NCBI GenBank assembly: GCA_000969725.1
Contig: JXSR01S062646.1
DNA length: 32,624 bases
Source of the DNA: Ophiothrix spiculata
Lineage: Eukaryota > Echinodermata > Ophiuroidea > Amphilepidida > Ophiotrichidae
Strand: one strand, 5' to 3'
Shown: piece after piece, positions 18,911 to 29,898 of the stretch
How positions within the stretch are numbered: the first letter of the stretch is position 1
Layout of the letters: each line of letters begins with the position of its first letter
The notes under the pieces: generated by a model
What the model saw: only the letters and a program-made list of their open reading frames with translations
Told to the model about the DNA's origin: nothing
The model's database searches: none
Made by a program: the position numbers and the translations under genes

Positions 18911-19428
18911 TGTTTGGTTTTGCAATGTAGAGTAGATTTCTTGATAAATTGTATATATATGTTTACTTAAATGTTTCACAAAAGTTGCTACTTCACGCAC
19001 ACTGACCTATATGCATGTTCTTTCTTGGCCAGGTTTATATGGTGTTGAGCCAAGATAGAATATCTTATGATCATGTACAATTTGGAGAGAGTCTTTGTGC
19101 AACTGATCATGCAATTACAGTGAAACAGTTAAGTCTAAATTGATAAAAGAATCATGTATGATGATCACAGTTAATTGTTTAAAGTCCCCTAGGGATATGT
19201 TATTGCATATATTGCTGGAGAGGTATATAAGGACTTGTGCTTGATGGTGATGTCATTTTGGGTGGGAGGTAGATCGTTCACAATGGTGTACAAGGAAACT
19301 TTTTCTTAAGCGAACATGGACCAGGCGGCAGAAATCTTAAGAAAGCGGCTGCTGGACATTTCAGAGAACCAGTACTTGGGGGGGGGGGCATTTTAATCCC
19401 AATTTTGATTTGGAACCAAGAATCTATC
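18911..19428 (+). other. Likely 3' UTR of the RBM26-like gene
   Basis: No further open frame follows the TGA. The UTR would end after the first AATAAA at 19429-19434 or at a later signal. A G run (19379-19388) is present. The extent is inferred. Confidence 0.5.
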
Positions 19429-19434
19429 AATAAA
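19429..19434 (+). terminator. First AATAAA polyadenylation signal candidate
   Basis: AATAAA in TCAATAAAACAAG, followed by T-rich sequence (19472-19484). Later candidates lie at 21189-21194 and 22584-22589. Which is used cannot be told from sequence alone. Confidence 0.4.
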
Positions 19435-19808
19435 ACAAGAATTTGTTGGATTTTTTCTGATGAATATGTATTGGGTTTTTTTTTCTTCAAAACTCTCTAT
19501 GTTTCTAATTATTTTATGTCCTAGAGACAAAAAATTATATACGGCAAAACCCCGATGGTGTAGTGGGAATATTGTCGTTGCCTGGGTCTCTTTTCGTTCT
19601 GTCCTTCCAGGCGCAAAAAGACAGAAATTATAGGGTAAAAATCGCTTGGCGCGCGTTTAAGAAAAAGCTTGGTGTTTTATATCCCTTGAGTGCTTGTGCC
19701 TTGGCAATTTCTAGGGTCAGTTGTTTTACCAAACTTAAAAAATGAAAGTTAAGAAGAGGTTTCCTTTTTAAATTTCTATGCTATGTAGTTGTATCACCTA
19801 TTGCTTCG

Positions 19809-20262
19809 ATGTAGGTTGAACTGCCATAGAATGTTCCCTTGTGGCATGTGCCCTTTTTCTGTTTTCCATTGTTTAATATTGTGACGCACCAGACAGACAA
19901 TGAATTGTTATTTTTCTTAATGGTCCTATCCACTGGTACCCAGTGCACGTGTGTCCTTGTGTGTGGCAGATGTTCCCTGTGACCTCGCAGCACAGAGAAT
20001 GGCGTGCTGGCAAGTCACACAAGGACACATACGGCCACTAAACTCTCTACCAAATACCAAAATCAGTCACATGACCACAAATTGCAGGATATCCATCGCC
20101 TTTGTAAACAATTGGCCCTGTACTCTGGATGTTTATTTACATCGTCTGAAGAATTTTGACGCCGGGTATAACCTAACAGAAAAGTTCATGTCTGTGTGGC
20201 GTGTCACAATTGGGAACAAGGGCACATGGTTCAAGGGAACAACCCACAGATACATGGTCTTA
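19809..20262. mobile_element. Inverted-repeat element in or after the 3' UTR
   Basis: The left arm (about 19809-19903: TGTTCCCTTGTGGCATGTGC, ATTGTGACGCACCAGACAGA) is mirrored by the right arm (about 20176-20262: TCTGTGTGGCGTGTCACAAT, AAGGGCACATGGTTCAAGGG). A second inner pair is GTGTCCTTGTGTG and CACACAAGGACAC. A part at 20101-20147 is also found at 7602-7696. Confidence 0.6.
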
Positions 20263-20454
20263 TATACCTTTTATCAGTATTTGTATGACAAAGTTAAAGT
20301 ACTACATCTTTTTTTTTAAATTATGAATGGAATCAAAACATGTTTTGTCTCAATTTTCTTACAAATGATATTTGTTTATCGTGCAATTTGCATAGTGTCC
20401 ATATGACTTTGAGTTTGATTTTCATATATATGTATAATCTTGTCAGATAAATCG

Positions 20455-20714
20455 TCATGTGAGTGCAAGAAAGTCGTATCTGCAATAGCTGCCATATGTT
20501 GTATTTATTTAACACCCTATCACTACATTGTGAAAAATTGCTCAAAATTTCTTATCCGTTAGTCAGTGGCTCTTGAAATGGTTCTTCAGGTGACGGTGTC
20601 ACCTGAAGAACCATTTCAAGAGCTACTGACCCAAGATTGGACATCATACAACATGCAATGCAATTTATAACAAACAGCAGCTATTGCAGATACGACTTTC
20701 TTGCACTCACATGA
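20455..20714. mobile_element. Foldback element with two nested palindromes
   Basis: Outer arms of 38 bp (20455-20492 and 20677-20714) are perfect inverted copies, starting TCATGTGAGTGCAAGAAAGT. Inside is a second hairpin with 33-bp arms (20562-20594 and 20598-20630), one mismatch and a 3-nt loop, containing AAATGGTTCTTCAGGTGAC. Confidence 0.88.
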
Positions 20715-21843
20715 TGAAATGTTGCCATGAAATACAATGTAAAGATGGCTTGAGAAGCTCCTTGTGCAACTGTATACTATATCTCAAAATTGTTTTTCAT
20801 TTCAAATCGGGCCGTGTACGCCACTCTTAACGTGCGCGTCAACAGCATGAGCGTAAACAATCGAAAACAACAAATCACTCTGCAATATGTGCGTAAATGG
20901 GCGCAGAAGGCCTTAACAACAAGCAATCTCAAAGAAAAACCCTGCGAGCGAGTGAAAAACAACTCTGACGTAAACTTTTGGAACTGGATATATGTTTGGC
21001 TTTTGCGTGGGTTTATATGTTCACCCTCAAAACAATGTTTTGACCCAGTAATTTTGGTTCAGTTTTTGACTTTGATTATTATGGCCTGTTTTAGAATGCT
21101 AAATAGAGTTGCTGAAGTATAGTAGTTGAAAGATTTCACAAATTGGTGATGTTGTTTGTAATGATTTTCATGGTTTACCTTGTTTCGGAATAAAGAGTTT
21201 TAGTCCAAATTCAGGGTATTGTTAAGCACCTTTAGAAAATTTTATATTTTAGGTAGAAATTCAACAATTTCAATTTACAAAGTTTTATCCTAACTTCTTC
21301 AAATAATGATATTATTTGATTCTGGGTGTCAATGCTTTTACCTGTACTTGTAATGGGCTATTTAGTTTGAATCCATGCTCCAGTGATGAGAAATGATAAA
21401 TTCAGTTAGAATTCATAAAATTGTCCACCATGCTCTTCTGAAAATGGCCTGGATATAGAATGACCGATTGTAGAGCATATTTCAAAAACACTGATACAAC
21501 ACCATCCCAAAAACTGAAATTTTAAACCAGTTTTTAATATCAAAATAGATTTTATGCAAAGACAAGACAATTACCTATATGTTACCTGCTAAAACTGATG
21601 TTATATTTTGGAAAAACTGATAGAGGCCACTTTTGCAGTGTGATAATATTCAGTCTACCCTGGTCAAGGTGATGCTCATGGAGCATATCGGTTTTCAAAT
21701 GAGCTTTTCAGTTAATTTTGATAAGAATTTCAAAATCTTCTATGGAACAGTTTTCAAATGAATAAGCCAAATGTAATATTGATTCTACTGCAATAAATCT
21801 GGTTCCATGAGTGATATGACAGACACAAAGTCCAGTAGCCAAA

Positions 21844-21961
21844 GATGCCACCTTTCAGTATTTGTACTGAAATTCAATATTTTATGAATGTGACAAAAAA
21901 TTTCAGTATTTTCTTTTTTTCTTTTTTTTGCAAAAGATTGTATAAAAATTATCCTTGAATA
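21844..21961 (+). repeat. Dispersed repeat, copy 1
   Basis: Begins GATGCCACCTTTCAGTATTT and continues through TACTGAAATTCAATATTTTA to ATCCTTGAAT. It matches 24852-24945 in order and orientation with indels. It may be one end of a larger element. Confidence 0.65.
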
Positions 21962-22027
21962 ACTGAAATTGTCATTTCAGCCAACCAATGGTCATTATAT
22001 TAGTGTTAAAGGACAATGATGTCTGGG

Positions 22028-22111
22028 GCACAGTGGCATCTGTGCAGTACATGCAGCTGTGAAGATACTGCACAGTGGCATCTGTGCAGTACATGCAGCT
22101 GTGAAGATACA
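22028..22111. repeat. 42-bp tandem duplication
   Basis: Two adjacent copies of a 42-bp unit starting GCACAGTGGCATCTGTGCAG, identical apart from the final base. This suggests a recent event. Confidence 0.95.
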
Positions 22112-22954
22112 TGATAAGTCACTAACAAAAAATGACTTGAATTTCAATGAGATTGTGGGTGGGGTGTATAGTGGTTGTAGAATCGTCTCGCACCACTGAG
22201 ACTTTGGACCATTCCCTCCCTGTGGTTGGAGTATGAATTTCTCTCATACCTGATATTTGCATTCCCCGTTATCTACAGGTCCTCGAAACTAATTATGGAC
22301 CTTGTTTCTCTTTGTCTCAAGGGAAAAACCTTTCTAGAACGACTCTTGTTAGGTTGTCTTGGCTTTCAGACTAAAAACCTATGTGTGATAATTACTGTTT
22401 AGGATGTCATTCAAAAACCTGATTTATTGCAACATTGTGATATATTTTGTTTTTAAAACTGTAAAATGATGCCTTCTGCCCTGAAATCATGGAACAAAAT
22501 TATGAAGATCAGTTGATGCTGGGTGCAGACCATCACCACTTCCATTGTATGAATCATATTTTCCTATTATTTTTTTTTATTGGAATAAAGCTTTTGGAAT
22601 ATTAAATGTCTTTCTTTTAAAAATGCAAATTGCACATGCTCACTTGATGCCAAATTGTAACAGAGAATACAGTATCGATGAAACCTGTCACTGCAGAAAT
22701 TTAATTGCAAATTTTGAAATTCAATAATTCATACTTCTTTTTTGATATTCACTTTGCAAATTTTTTTTGCCAATATTGTTAACCTGTCCTGCATGTGAAA
22801 ACAGTCCTATATGCACTTATTCTTAATGCAGTTTTGATATTTCAAGATATTTACAAATGCACATGACAGTTTACAGATTGTTCCATAAGCAAGGTGTAAG
22901 GCTTCATTAGCTATTTTACTGTATATATAAAATTGTTATTTTCATGAAGTGGAA

Positions 22955-23280
22955 TGAAAAGAGAAAATAAAAACATTAAATACTATGCATTATGATGCAT
23001 AAGAAACCAATGATTAAAAAATAAAAAAGAGAAAAGAAGTTACGAAAGAAAAAGAATGAACAAAAACAAAAACATATTTTGGTCAAAATAAAAGAAGAAA
23101 AAAAAAGATTTTCACGGTCAAAAAAGAAAAAACAAAAACAAAAAAGATAACATATATTGCGGTCAAAAGATTTAAAAAAAGAAAATAGATAAAATCATTG
23201 GTAAAAAATGATTAAAAAAGAGCATTTTGGTGAATCATTTAAAAAAAAATGAAGAAAAAAGTGAAAAAACAAAACAAAAA
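22955..23280. repeat. A-rich low-complexity tract
   Basis: Runs of A and GAAAA broken by a recurring GGTCAAAA motif (near 23081, 23118, 23161). Not coding. Confidence 0.8.
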
Positions 23281-23355
23281 TGTACAAAAGAGATATGACA
23301 ATGCAATGCTTATATGGGAAACTTGATTTCCTAGGTGTCTGGTATGTTTGTTCTG

Positions 23356-24114
23356 ATTGTGAAATTGTTCATTCTGTACTTCAGAATATTTACTGGAGTA
23401 GGGGGTGTTTGTGTCGAGAAAGTGTGATGTTGATAAGAATGGACATGTACTATCTGTTGAGAAAATGTAATAATGCTGGTATGGATGTGTGTTTTGGGTT
23501 GACTGTTATTGTGAAATTGTTCATTCTGTACTTCAGAATATTTACTGGAGTAAGGGGTGTTTGTGACGAGAAATTGTGATGTTGATAAGAATGGACCACT
23601 GTATGCAGTGGGGTTTGAACCACACCCTTTTTATTTTGACCCAACCCTTTTTATCCAAACACCCTTTATACTGAATATTCTCTAAACCCACCCTTTTTAG
23701 AAACTTGACAAGTTTTTCATACTGATGGGGATGCTGAATTTTGAATTCATCTCACTTTGGTTCATTAATATTGATTAAGCCTAGCTCAGCAATGTGGAAA
23801 ATGTAAATGGCAACAACAATGTCTTATATCACTATGATTAATGCTCATTCTGATAGTCTCAGATTATCTCAACATACATGTGTAATTTCAATACTAGTCA
23901 CAGGGTAAGCAACCCACCCTTTTTATTTCAGACCCACCCTTTTTATCAAGGCACCCTTTATACTGAAAATTCTCTGAACCCCACCCTTTTGACAATTTTT
24001 GGATTTTTCTAAACCCACCCTTTCTAAAGCGTGTCGTGCATACAATGTGGACATGTACTATCTGTTGAGAAAATGTAATAATGCTGGTATGGATGTGTGT
24101 TTTGGGTTGACTGT
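23356..24114. repeat. 152-bp tandem repeat, second copy interrupted
   Basis: Unit 1 is 23356-23507. Unit 2 starts at 23508 and is nearly identical for 89 bp to 23596. It is then broken by the 451-bp element at 23597-24047 and resumes at 24048 after a 5-bp duplication. Shared blocks include TTGTTCATTCTGTACTTCAG and ATGTACTATCTGTTGAGAAA. Confidence 0.9.
23597..24047. mobile_element. MITE with CAC ends and 5-bp target duplication, copy 1
   Basis: Ends are CACTGTATGCA and (inverted) CATTGTATGCA. TGGAC flanks both sides (23592-23596 and 24048-24052), and the intact tandem unit at 23440 carries a single TGGAC, giving the empty site. The interior has many CACCCTTTTTA-like motifs. A second, inverted copy lies at 28882-29311. 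CAC ends and 5-bp duplications occur in Transib/RAG-like elements; that assignment is inference. Confidence 0.88.
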
Positions 24115-25310
24115 TACATGGCGTTCCCTGCGTATGCGCCTGTGTTTTAACATGGACTGGACTCCCAAAGTCCAAGCCTGTGTGGTAGGCAAAACAATCA
24201 TTTTTTGGACACTACAAAGATCTGAGATGCGGATCTCGGTAGCCCGCATACACGCATGAATACAGAGTACTTAGCAGCAGATCCAGATTTGATGCTTGTG
24301 CGGGCACAGTTTAGATTCAAAGCGGCTTACAGCTATGTGCATTGATCTAGATATGTGCACCCGTGTAAATAGGCTTTTTGTGTAATTATGAAGTATAGAT
24401 GTGGCTATTAGTTACCAATACTAGTTTTACGGATAGGCAAGTTTAATATCAGGTAAGTTTGTGCTTAAATAGTGAGATGTCTGTGTGTTTGTCTTTGCCA
24501 TAGATCCAGAAGCCATTTCCCAATAATAATTTTGAACATGACGTTTCTATCTGATTAATACATTACCGAAATATGACGAAAATCGGCACTTTGGCAGCCA
24601 TCTAAGAAAATGGCCGACAGGGACAAAAACTGAGATGGCCCATGATCTAGATCTGTTAAGATAACCTTTTTCTACATCTGTACCAAATTTCATGCTTTTA
24701 TCACAAAATGAACAATAGGTTAGCTATGATGTCCCACTACTTGTCTTTGGTTGTTGGTTGAAAAATTGCGGCCACGGTCATTGGTGAAGGAAGTGTGTCG
24801 TTGGTTGGTGATGATGAGTAGGATGGTAGTGTGTATGTGTTTAAATTCAGAGATGCCACTTTTCAGTATTTATACTGAAATTCAGTATTTTTATGAATGT
24901 CGTATTTTTTTTCAAAAAAATCATACAAAAAATTATTCTTGAATTAACGATAACCTTCTGTGACTTGTTATCCTATTGAACCACCTCTACTTAAATTTCA
25001 ACTAGTTTGGATTACTTCAACTTTTTGAGATTTAGGAATTAGAATATTGCTCATATTTTCTTATTTTTCTGATATTAGATCTTCCACATTTACTTAAATT
25101 TTAGATTTCCAGCATCATGTCCAAACACACGTGTAAAAGCCCCTTAGGCATACTGCTAGCTTAGGTGTAAGGGTTTTGGGCTTAAGGTTTAGGTTTTCAG
25201 CTATATGAAAATATTGCAAACAAAAATAAACTTAATTGTAGAATACATTGTAGACAACATTAATTTTAATTTAGCATTACCACTACAATTAATCCATTTA
25301 TAAAAATACG
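24115..25310. other. No gene seen
   Basis: AT-rich intergenic sequence. Apart from the dispersed repeat at 24852-24945, I recognise nothing. Confidence 0.5.
24852..24945 (+). repeat. Dispersed repeat, copy 2
   Basis: GATGCCACTTTTCAGTATTT then TACTGAAATTCAGTATTTTT, matching 21844-21961 with shorter poly-T and indels. Confidence 0.65.
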
Positions 25311-25478
25311 GGCGCGTATTCCAGAAAGGTGTTTAGCTAAACCACGGTTTAATTGAACATCAACTGTCCAGGAATGATACGCACCGTTGCAGCTTTCAAG
25401 CGGAACAGTTCAATGAGCCGTGCTGTTGAAGAGAATGAAAACCGTGATTTAGCTAAACACCTTTCTAGAATACGGGCC
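25311..25478. mobile_element. Short MITE with 40-bp inverted ends
   Basis: The left end (GGCGCGTATTCCAGAAAGGT, then GTTTAGCTAAACCACGGTTT) is mirrored by the right end (AAACCGTGATTTAGCTAAAC, then ACCTTTCTAGAATACGGGCC), with only a few differences. Total length is 168 bp and it is non-coding. Confidence 0.85.
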
Positions 25479-25758
25479 ATGAACTTTACAATCATGCAAG
25501 AAGTGAAACTCTGTAAAAGCTCACCAAGTATTCTTAGACCCATACAGGAACACACAACACCAATATAGCTGTTAATTGAATGACAACTGACGAGGTGTTG
25601 CCCAGGATCAAGGCTCATTTGTAGAGATGGCTATCAAGATACTGCAAGGTAAGGAATTCATAGTCTTCATCAGAGAAGACTAAGTGCATGTAATAAGCTT
25701 TGCTGTTCAAGTAATATTGCTATGGGAGACAGTCTGACCTTGATGTCAACAGGATGAT

Positions 25759-26109
25759 TAGGCCTAAAAAAAAAGAATTGTTTGATTGGCGTAACATAGA
25801 AAAAAAATAGGGAAGGTAGGTCGGATTTTTTTAATTTTTTTAAAATTTTATGTGTATGTTTCACATACAAGAATACAAAATATACGATGCAAATACCAAA
25901 ACATATTCACTTTTGCTGTAAGACATATTTTATTTTGGTCATTTTGAATGTCCTGAAAGCCATATCTCAGGCCTCCTTAAATCAATTCCCATCAAATTTG
26001 GGATTTTGAAGTTTTTTGCCATGCTCAAAAGAAGAAAAATATTTAGGGTCGGCAGTAAAAATAGGGTCGGTCGGGTTACTCCAATCAAACATTTTTCTTT
26101 TTTAGGCCT
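25759..26109. mobile_element. AGGCC-type MITE, distant relative
   Basis: Ends TAGGCCTAAAAAAAAAGAAT and GTTTGATTGG, with the inverted counterpart CCAATCAAACATTTTTCTTT and TTAGGCC at the right. It shares the AGGCC plus A-run start and the GGGTCGGTCGG motif with 10261-10534 and 12240-12505, but the interior differs. Confidence 0.75.
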
Positions 26110-27289
26110 TGCACAGTTAATTCAGATTAATATTATCAGCCATGTGAATAGTGTTAAACAGTTAACGGGGTAATTATTGGGAATATGACGTCACTTCGAC
26201 ATCAAATTGAAGTTCGTAGTACTTTTCTGAAAACCTTTTTTTTTTTTGCAAAGTCATCAATAATACAACTTGAAATTTCATTATAAACAATTTCTAAAAA
26301 TCAAAGGGATTATAAAAATAATTCTTAAATTATTTTAGTTATCAAACATTTTGCTGGTGCTTTATTTAATTCCTGTAACTGTACTTAGCCAGATAACACA
26401 TGTATGCATATTTTAAAGTGGAATTTTTTGAATCAATTGGTAACTGAACTGCATCATAACCAGAATGCATACTAGCCCCTTCTAAGGATTCATTTAAAAA
26501 TAGAGACACATATAAGGGAGAACAATGGTGTTTGATCAAAGTTAAGTCAAAGGGTGATTAAAGCTCTTCCCATAACACACAGCAACAGTTCAGTTAATAT
26601 GTATAACTCAGTGGAATGTTCACCAAGGTCACTCCACTACTACATTCATTTGTGTGGTAAAGATTTTGAATTTCCTCTTTTTCAAACTGTATTTTGGAAA
26701 TGAAGAATATTGTCAAAGTGGTATTTGTTTACATAGACATCAAGCTGTGATTATCCCCTTTCTGAATGTCTTTTTCTGTCACACTTCGACAATGTAATAA
26801 ATTTTCTATAGCAAGTTTTCCATCAGTAGTTTATCATGTAAGTCTATGGCAGTTGGTTCACTCAGAGGGTTGTTTACAAGCTGTGGAAGTAACAGTTTAA
26901 ATTGAATGGTGGGAAGTACTTAAAACATCCTTTGGATCAAAGTTAAGGATCCATTGATCAATTGTGCCATGTTGTACCACAGTAATTCGAATGGAGACAT
27001 TTATTTTGTTGGTGTTTTAAATATGAAAGACATTTTGCTTTTGTTTTCCTTTGAACAGTGTCTTTTTCTATAAATAATTGTCGTGAATTTTCACACTGGT
27101 AAGAATTGTAGTTACGTTATACATATCTCAACAGAACTGACTGTCATGAATAAAACCTTTCAGTTGATCGTAGTTTCAGTTGAATCCAAGTAAATTGTTG
27201 TCATAATTCTTCAACATGACCTGTGAAAATAACAGAAATATATATGAGCATCAGTTATATAATAATATTATTTTCTTGCAGAGAAAATA
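26110..27289. other. No gene seen
   Basis: AT-rich, no repeats or motifs recognised. It ends in TTTTCTTGCAG at 27273-27283, which looks like a splice acceptor, but no coding sequence I trust follows. Confidence 0.5.
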
Positions 27290-28145
27290 TCTTGGATAAA
27301 TCACTCGCATTCTGTTTGTCGCAGAAAACACCAATTGAATGAAATTGAAATGTATCACGGGCCAAGGGAGTGCTTGTTGAAAGGAGAGTTTTTAATGACC
27401 ATAATATACATATATTTAAAAACAAACTTAAAAGTGTAAACTGGAATGATATTTGTTCTTTTGGTGACACGAACGATGTATATAGATTATTTGTTAACAA
27501 ATTTATAGAAATATATGATGATTGTAAACCTAAGAAAGAGCCTAATGCACCTTGGATAACATATTCCTTACTTAAATGTATTAATAGGAAAACCAGATTG
27601 TTCACAAATACCTTTAAAAACCTGTCTGATGCAATTATAGCAAAATACAAAGCTTATCGTAACAAACTAAATGTGTCTCTTAGACTAGGCAAACAGAACT
27701 TCTGTAGCAGTCATTTAGAAAAAGAAAAATATAATATGAAAAATACATGGAAGATTTTGAATTCTGTTCTTCGAAATAATAAACGTCCAATTGCTGACAA
27801 ATTTCTTAAAGGGGATAGAACAACCTCTGACCCTAAAGAAATAGCGAACGAATTAAATAAATATTTTGCCAATATAGGCCCGAAATTGGCTACGAGCATA
27901 AGTCATGATGGCAAAGACTTTGACTCGTATCTTGGTAATCCGAATACTCATTCATGTTTCCTTAAACCAACTGATGAAGAAGAAATTGAGAAAATCATAC
28001 TCAATCTTGGTAGTAACAAAAGTCCTGGTCATGACAATATCAGTTCTAATGTAATTAAGAAAGTTGGTAAAGAAATATCATATCCTCTTTAAATTATTTA
28101 TATGTTTTATGGTGGAAAAATAAAATGAATGAATCTGAATGAATC
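27290..28145 (+). pseudogene. Internally deleted LINE ORF2 fragment
   Basis: An open frame at 27370-28092 (240 residues) reads as the stretch of a non-LTR retrotransposon between the endonuclease and reverse transcriptase. It has APWIT (residues 60-64), a Lys-rich segment with WKILNSVL, then SDPKEIANELNKYFANIGPK, and finally NKSPGHDNIS, the start of the RT domain. The catalytic RT motifs never appear. After KEISYPL the sequence jumps to what looks like a LINE 3' end: GGAAAAATAAAATGAATGAA with a GAATGAAT-type tail to about 28145. So it is 5'-truncated and internally deleted, and cannot encode a working enzyme. The clade (perhaps CR1/Jockey/Rex-like) is uncertain. Confidence 0.8.
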
Positions 28146-28186
28146 AGAGGCCTTGGCCCAAGATTTTTCTTATCACTTGATCCCAG

Positions 28187-28216
28187 TTATCACTTGATCC
28201 TGGGATCAAGTGATAA
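28187..28216. repeat. Perfect 14-bp-arm hairpin beside SINE
   Basis: TTATCACTTGATCC and GGATCAAGTGATAA separated by TG. A further direct copy of CTTATCACTTGATCC lies just upstream (28169-28183). The function is unknown; it abuts the SINE at 28227. Confidence 0.85.
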
Positions 28217-28226
28217 GATAAGATAA

Positions 28227-28593
28227 GCAGTCAAGTTAGCTCAATCGGTAAGGCGCTCGCTTGTAGTGCAGAAGGTCCCGAGTTCGAACCCCGCTGGTGC
28301 CAAAAAGTTGAGTGTGCTTGAAATTCCCTTGGACAAGGAACTAACTGCTAATTGTCTCTTGGAAACCCGTACGAAACTCGGGGAGCTGATCCGGGCAGCG
28401 ATGGTGCGTATGTGGGCTGATCAAGGTTCAGCGCCCCTTGAGGTTGCCGCAGAACCTGAATTGATGCTTGGTGTGGAATGGAGCTTACTTGGGCCACAGT
28501 GGTCAGCGAACACCTGTAAAGTGTGCAGAGGCCGAATGGAATTACAAATCTGGGAGGCAAAGCGCACTATAAATCCCCAGTATTTATTTATTT
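28227..28593 (+). repeat. Full-length-looking tRNA-derived SINE
   Basis: The head has an A box TTAGCTCAATCGGTAAGGCG (28236-28255) and B box GAGTTCGAACCCCG (28270-28283), spaced as in pol III tRNA promoters. The body includes CCTTGGACAAGGAACTAACT, and the element ends in TATTTATTTATTTT. The open frame of 156 codons across it is not a gene. Confidence 0.8.
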
Positions 28594-28648
28594 TCCCAAG
28601 CCCTATTCTTAATTACAGTATATTTGTCTGTGTTTTGTATATTTTCAG

Positions 28649-28712
28649 GTACATGGCTTTTCAAAGTTTTGCAGCAGTTCTCAGTTCTTACAAAGATGCA
28701 AAGATGCCAGAG
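28649..28712 (+). other. Possible orphan exon
   Basis: Sixty-four nt lie between an acceptor-like TATATTTTCAG and a donor GTAATT. In one frame it reads YMAFQSFAAVLSSYKDAKMPE, which has protein-like composition; in another, TWLFKVLQQFSVLTKMQRCQ is also open. I do not recognise either. It could be an exon of a neighbouring gene that continues beyond the window, or chance. Confidence 0.25.
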
Positions 28713-28881
28713 GTAATTTTTCAGAAGTGTTTTTAGTGCAAAATGGATCAAATCTGTAAAATATATAAAACAATATGAGTTCATGATAGGGCCAAATGTT
28801 TGTTAGCACATTTTTACTTAACAATAATAATAAAGGGCTCAGTGACATGTCAACATATAGAGCCCAATGTACCCCTAAGAA

Positions 28882-29311
28882 CACTGTATGCACGGCACGC
28901 TTTAGAAAGGGTGGGTCTAGAAAAATCCAAATATTGTCAAAAGGGTGGGGTTCACAGAATTTCCAGTATAAAGGGTGCCTTGATAAAAAGGGTGGGTCTG
29001 AAATAAAAAGGGTGGGTTGCTTACCCTTCTGACTATTTTGAAATTACGTTGATAAGATCTGAGAATAAGAATGAGCATATCATCATAGTGATATAAGATA
29101 TTGTTGTCACCATGCAATGTCCTCCACATTGCTGAGCTAGGCTTAATCAATGAACCAAAGTGGGATGAATTCAGTACCCCATCAGTATGAAAAACTTATC
29201 AAAGTTTCTAAAAAGGGTGGGTTCAGAGAACTTTCAGTAAAAAGGGTGTCTGGATAAAAAGGGTGGGGTTAAAATAAAAAGGGTGGGGTTCAAACCTCCT
29301 TGCATACAGTG
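28882..29311. mobile_element. MITE with CAC ends, copy 2 (inverted)
   Basis: This inverted copy of 23597-24047 has ends CACTGTATGCAC and (inverted) CACTGTATGCAAGG. The interior has AAAGGGTGGG motifs and the shared block CATTGCTGAGCTAGGCTTAA. Flanks AAGAA (28877-28881) and AAGGA (29312-29316) agree at four of five positions, fitting a 5-bp target duplication. Confidence 0.85.
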
Positions 29312-29316
29312 AAGGA

Positions 29317-29731
29317 CACTGTTTCAGTCATAGGTAAGCAGGTTCATCAAATTACATTAAGTTTTAAATGCTTTTCAGATGCCTATCATTGGAAAGATCA
29401 TCAAATTTCCTTCAAAATGAGGGGGTCAACCATAATCTTATGTTCATTGTTAAGAAAATTACGGCGTAAAATATGTCGTTTGAAAGGGCAGACAAAAGTT
29501 ATCTTCTAGCATTGCAACATTGTAGTGTGACTTAACTGGGTGATTGAGATTTTCAAGAAAATTTATTTATTTGTTTATTTTTTCACTCTAAAATGAACGA
29601 ATATGCAAAATGGTATGTAAAATTACACTTTAAAATTGGCAAGACAATTTATTAAGTAACTTCTGTGCCAATAATGGCATTGAATGTTGCCAGTCTTGCC
29701 ACCCAAGCTGTATTGAAGAAAAAACACAAAA
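29317..29731. other. No gene seen
   Basis: AT-rich intergenic sequence with no recognised feature. Confidence 0.5.
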
Positions 29732-29898
29732 TGTAATGGCTCACCCCGAAAGGGGGGACTTTGCAGATGATATCAATTTTGATTTTGTCATTTCATCTGT
29801 TGCAGCATTTTCTAAACTTAAAAATGACGCCTTACTTGTTGAAATTGATCGAGGCGATCAAATTTTACAACAGAAAATCTGCTGGAAATTCTTATTAT

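Larger units (their letters stand above)
20715..23330. other. Intergenic or distal UTR, no gene seen
   Basis: Open frames up to 110 codons (20790-21122) have no recognisable motif. AATAAA sites lie at 21189 and 22584. It includes a dispersed repeat (21844-21961), a 42-bp tandem duplication and an A-rich tract, listed separately. Confidence 0.45.

Noticed and set aside
19551-19600. tRNA-like 5' half (CCCCGATGGTGTAGTGG)
   Set aside because: No B box or second half follows; probably chance or a very short remnant.
23894-24175. 93-codon minus-strand frame with repeated KGG motifs
   Set aside because: The KGG motifs arise from the AAAGGGTGGG repeats of a MITE; the same pattern appears in its other copy at 28882.
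28231-28303. tRNA gene
   Set aside because: A and B boxes are present but the acceptor stem does not close and a SINE body follows directly.
28266-28736. 156-codon open frame
   Set aside because: It runs through the body of a tRNA-derived SINE and into unrelated sequence; no protein motifs.
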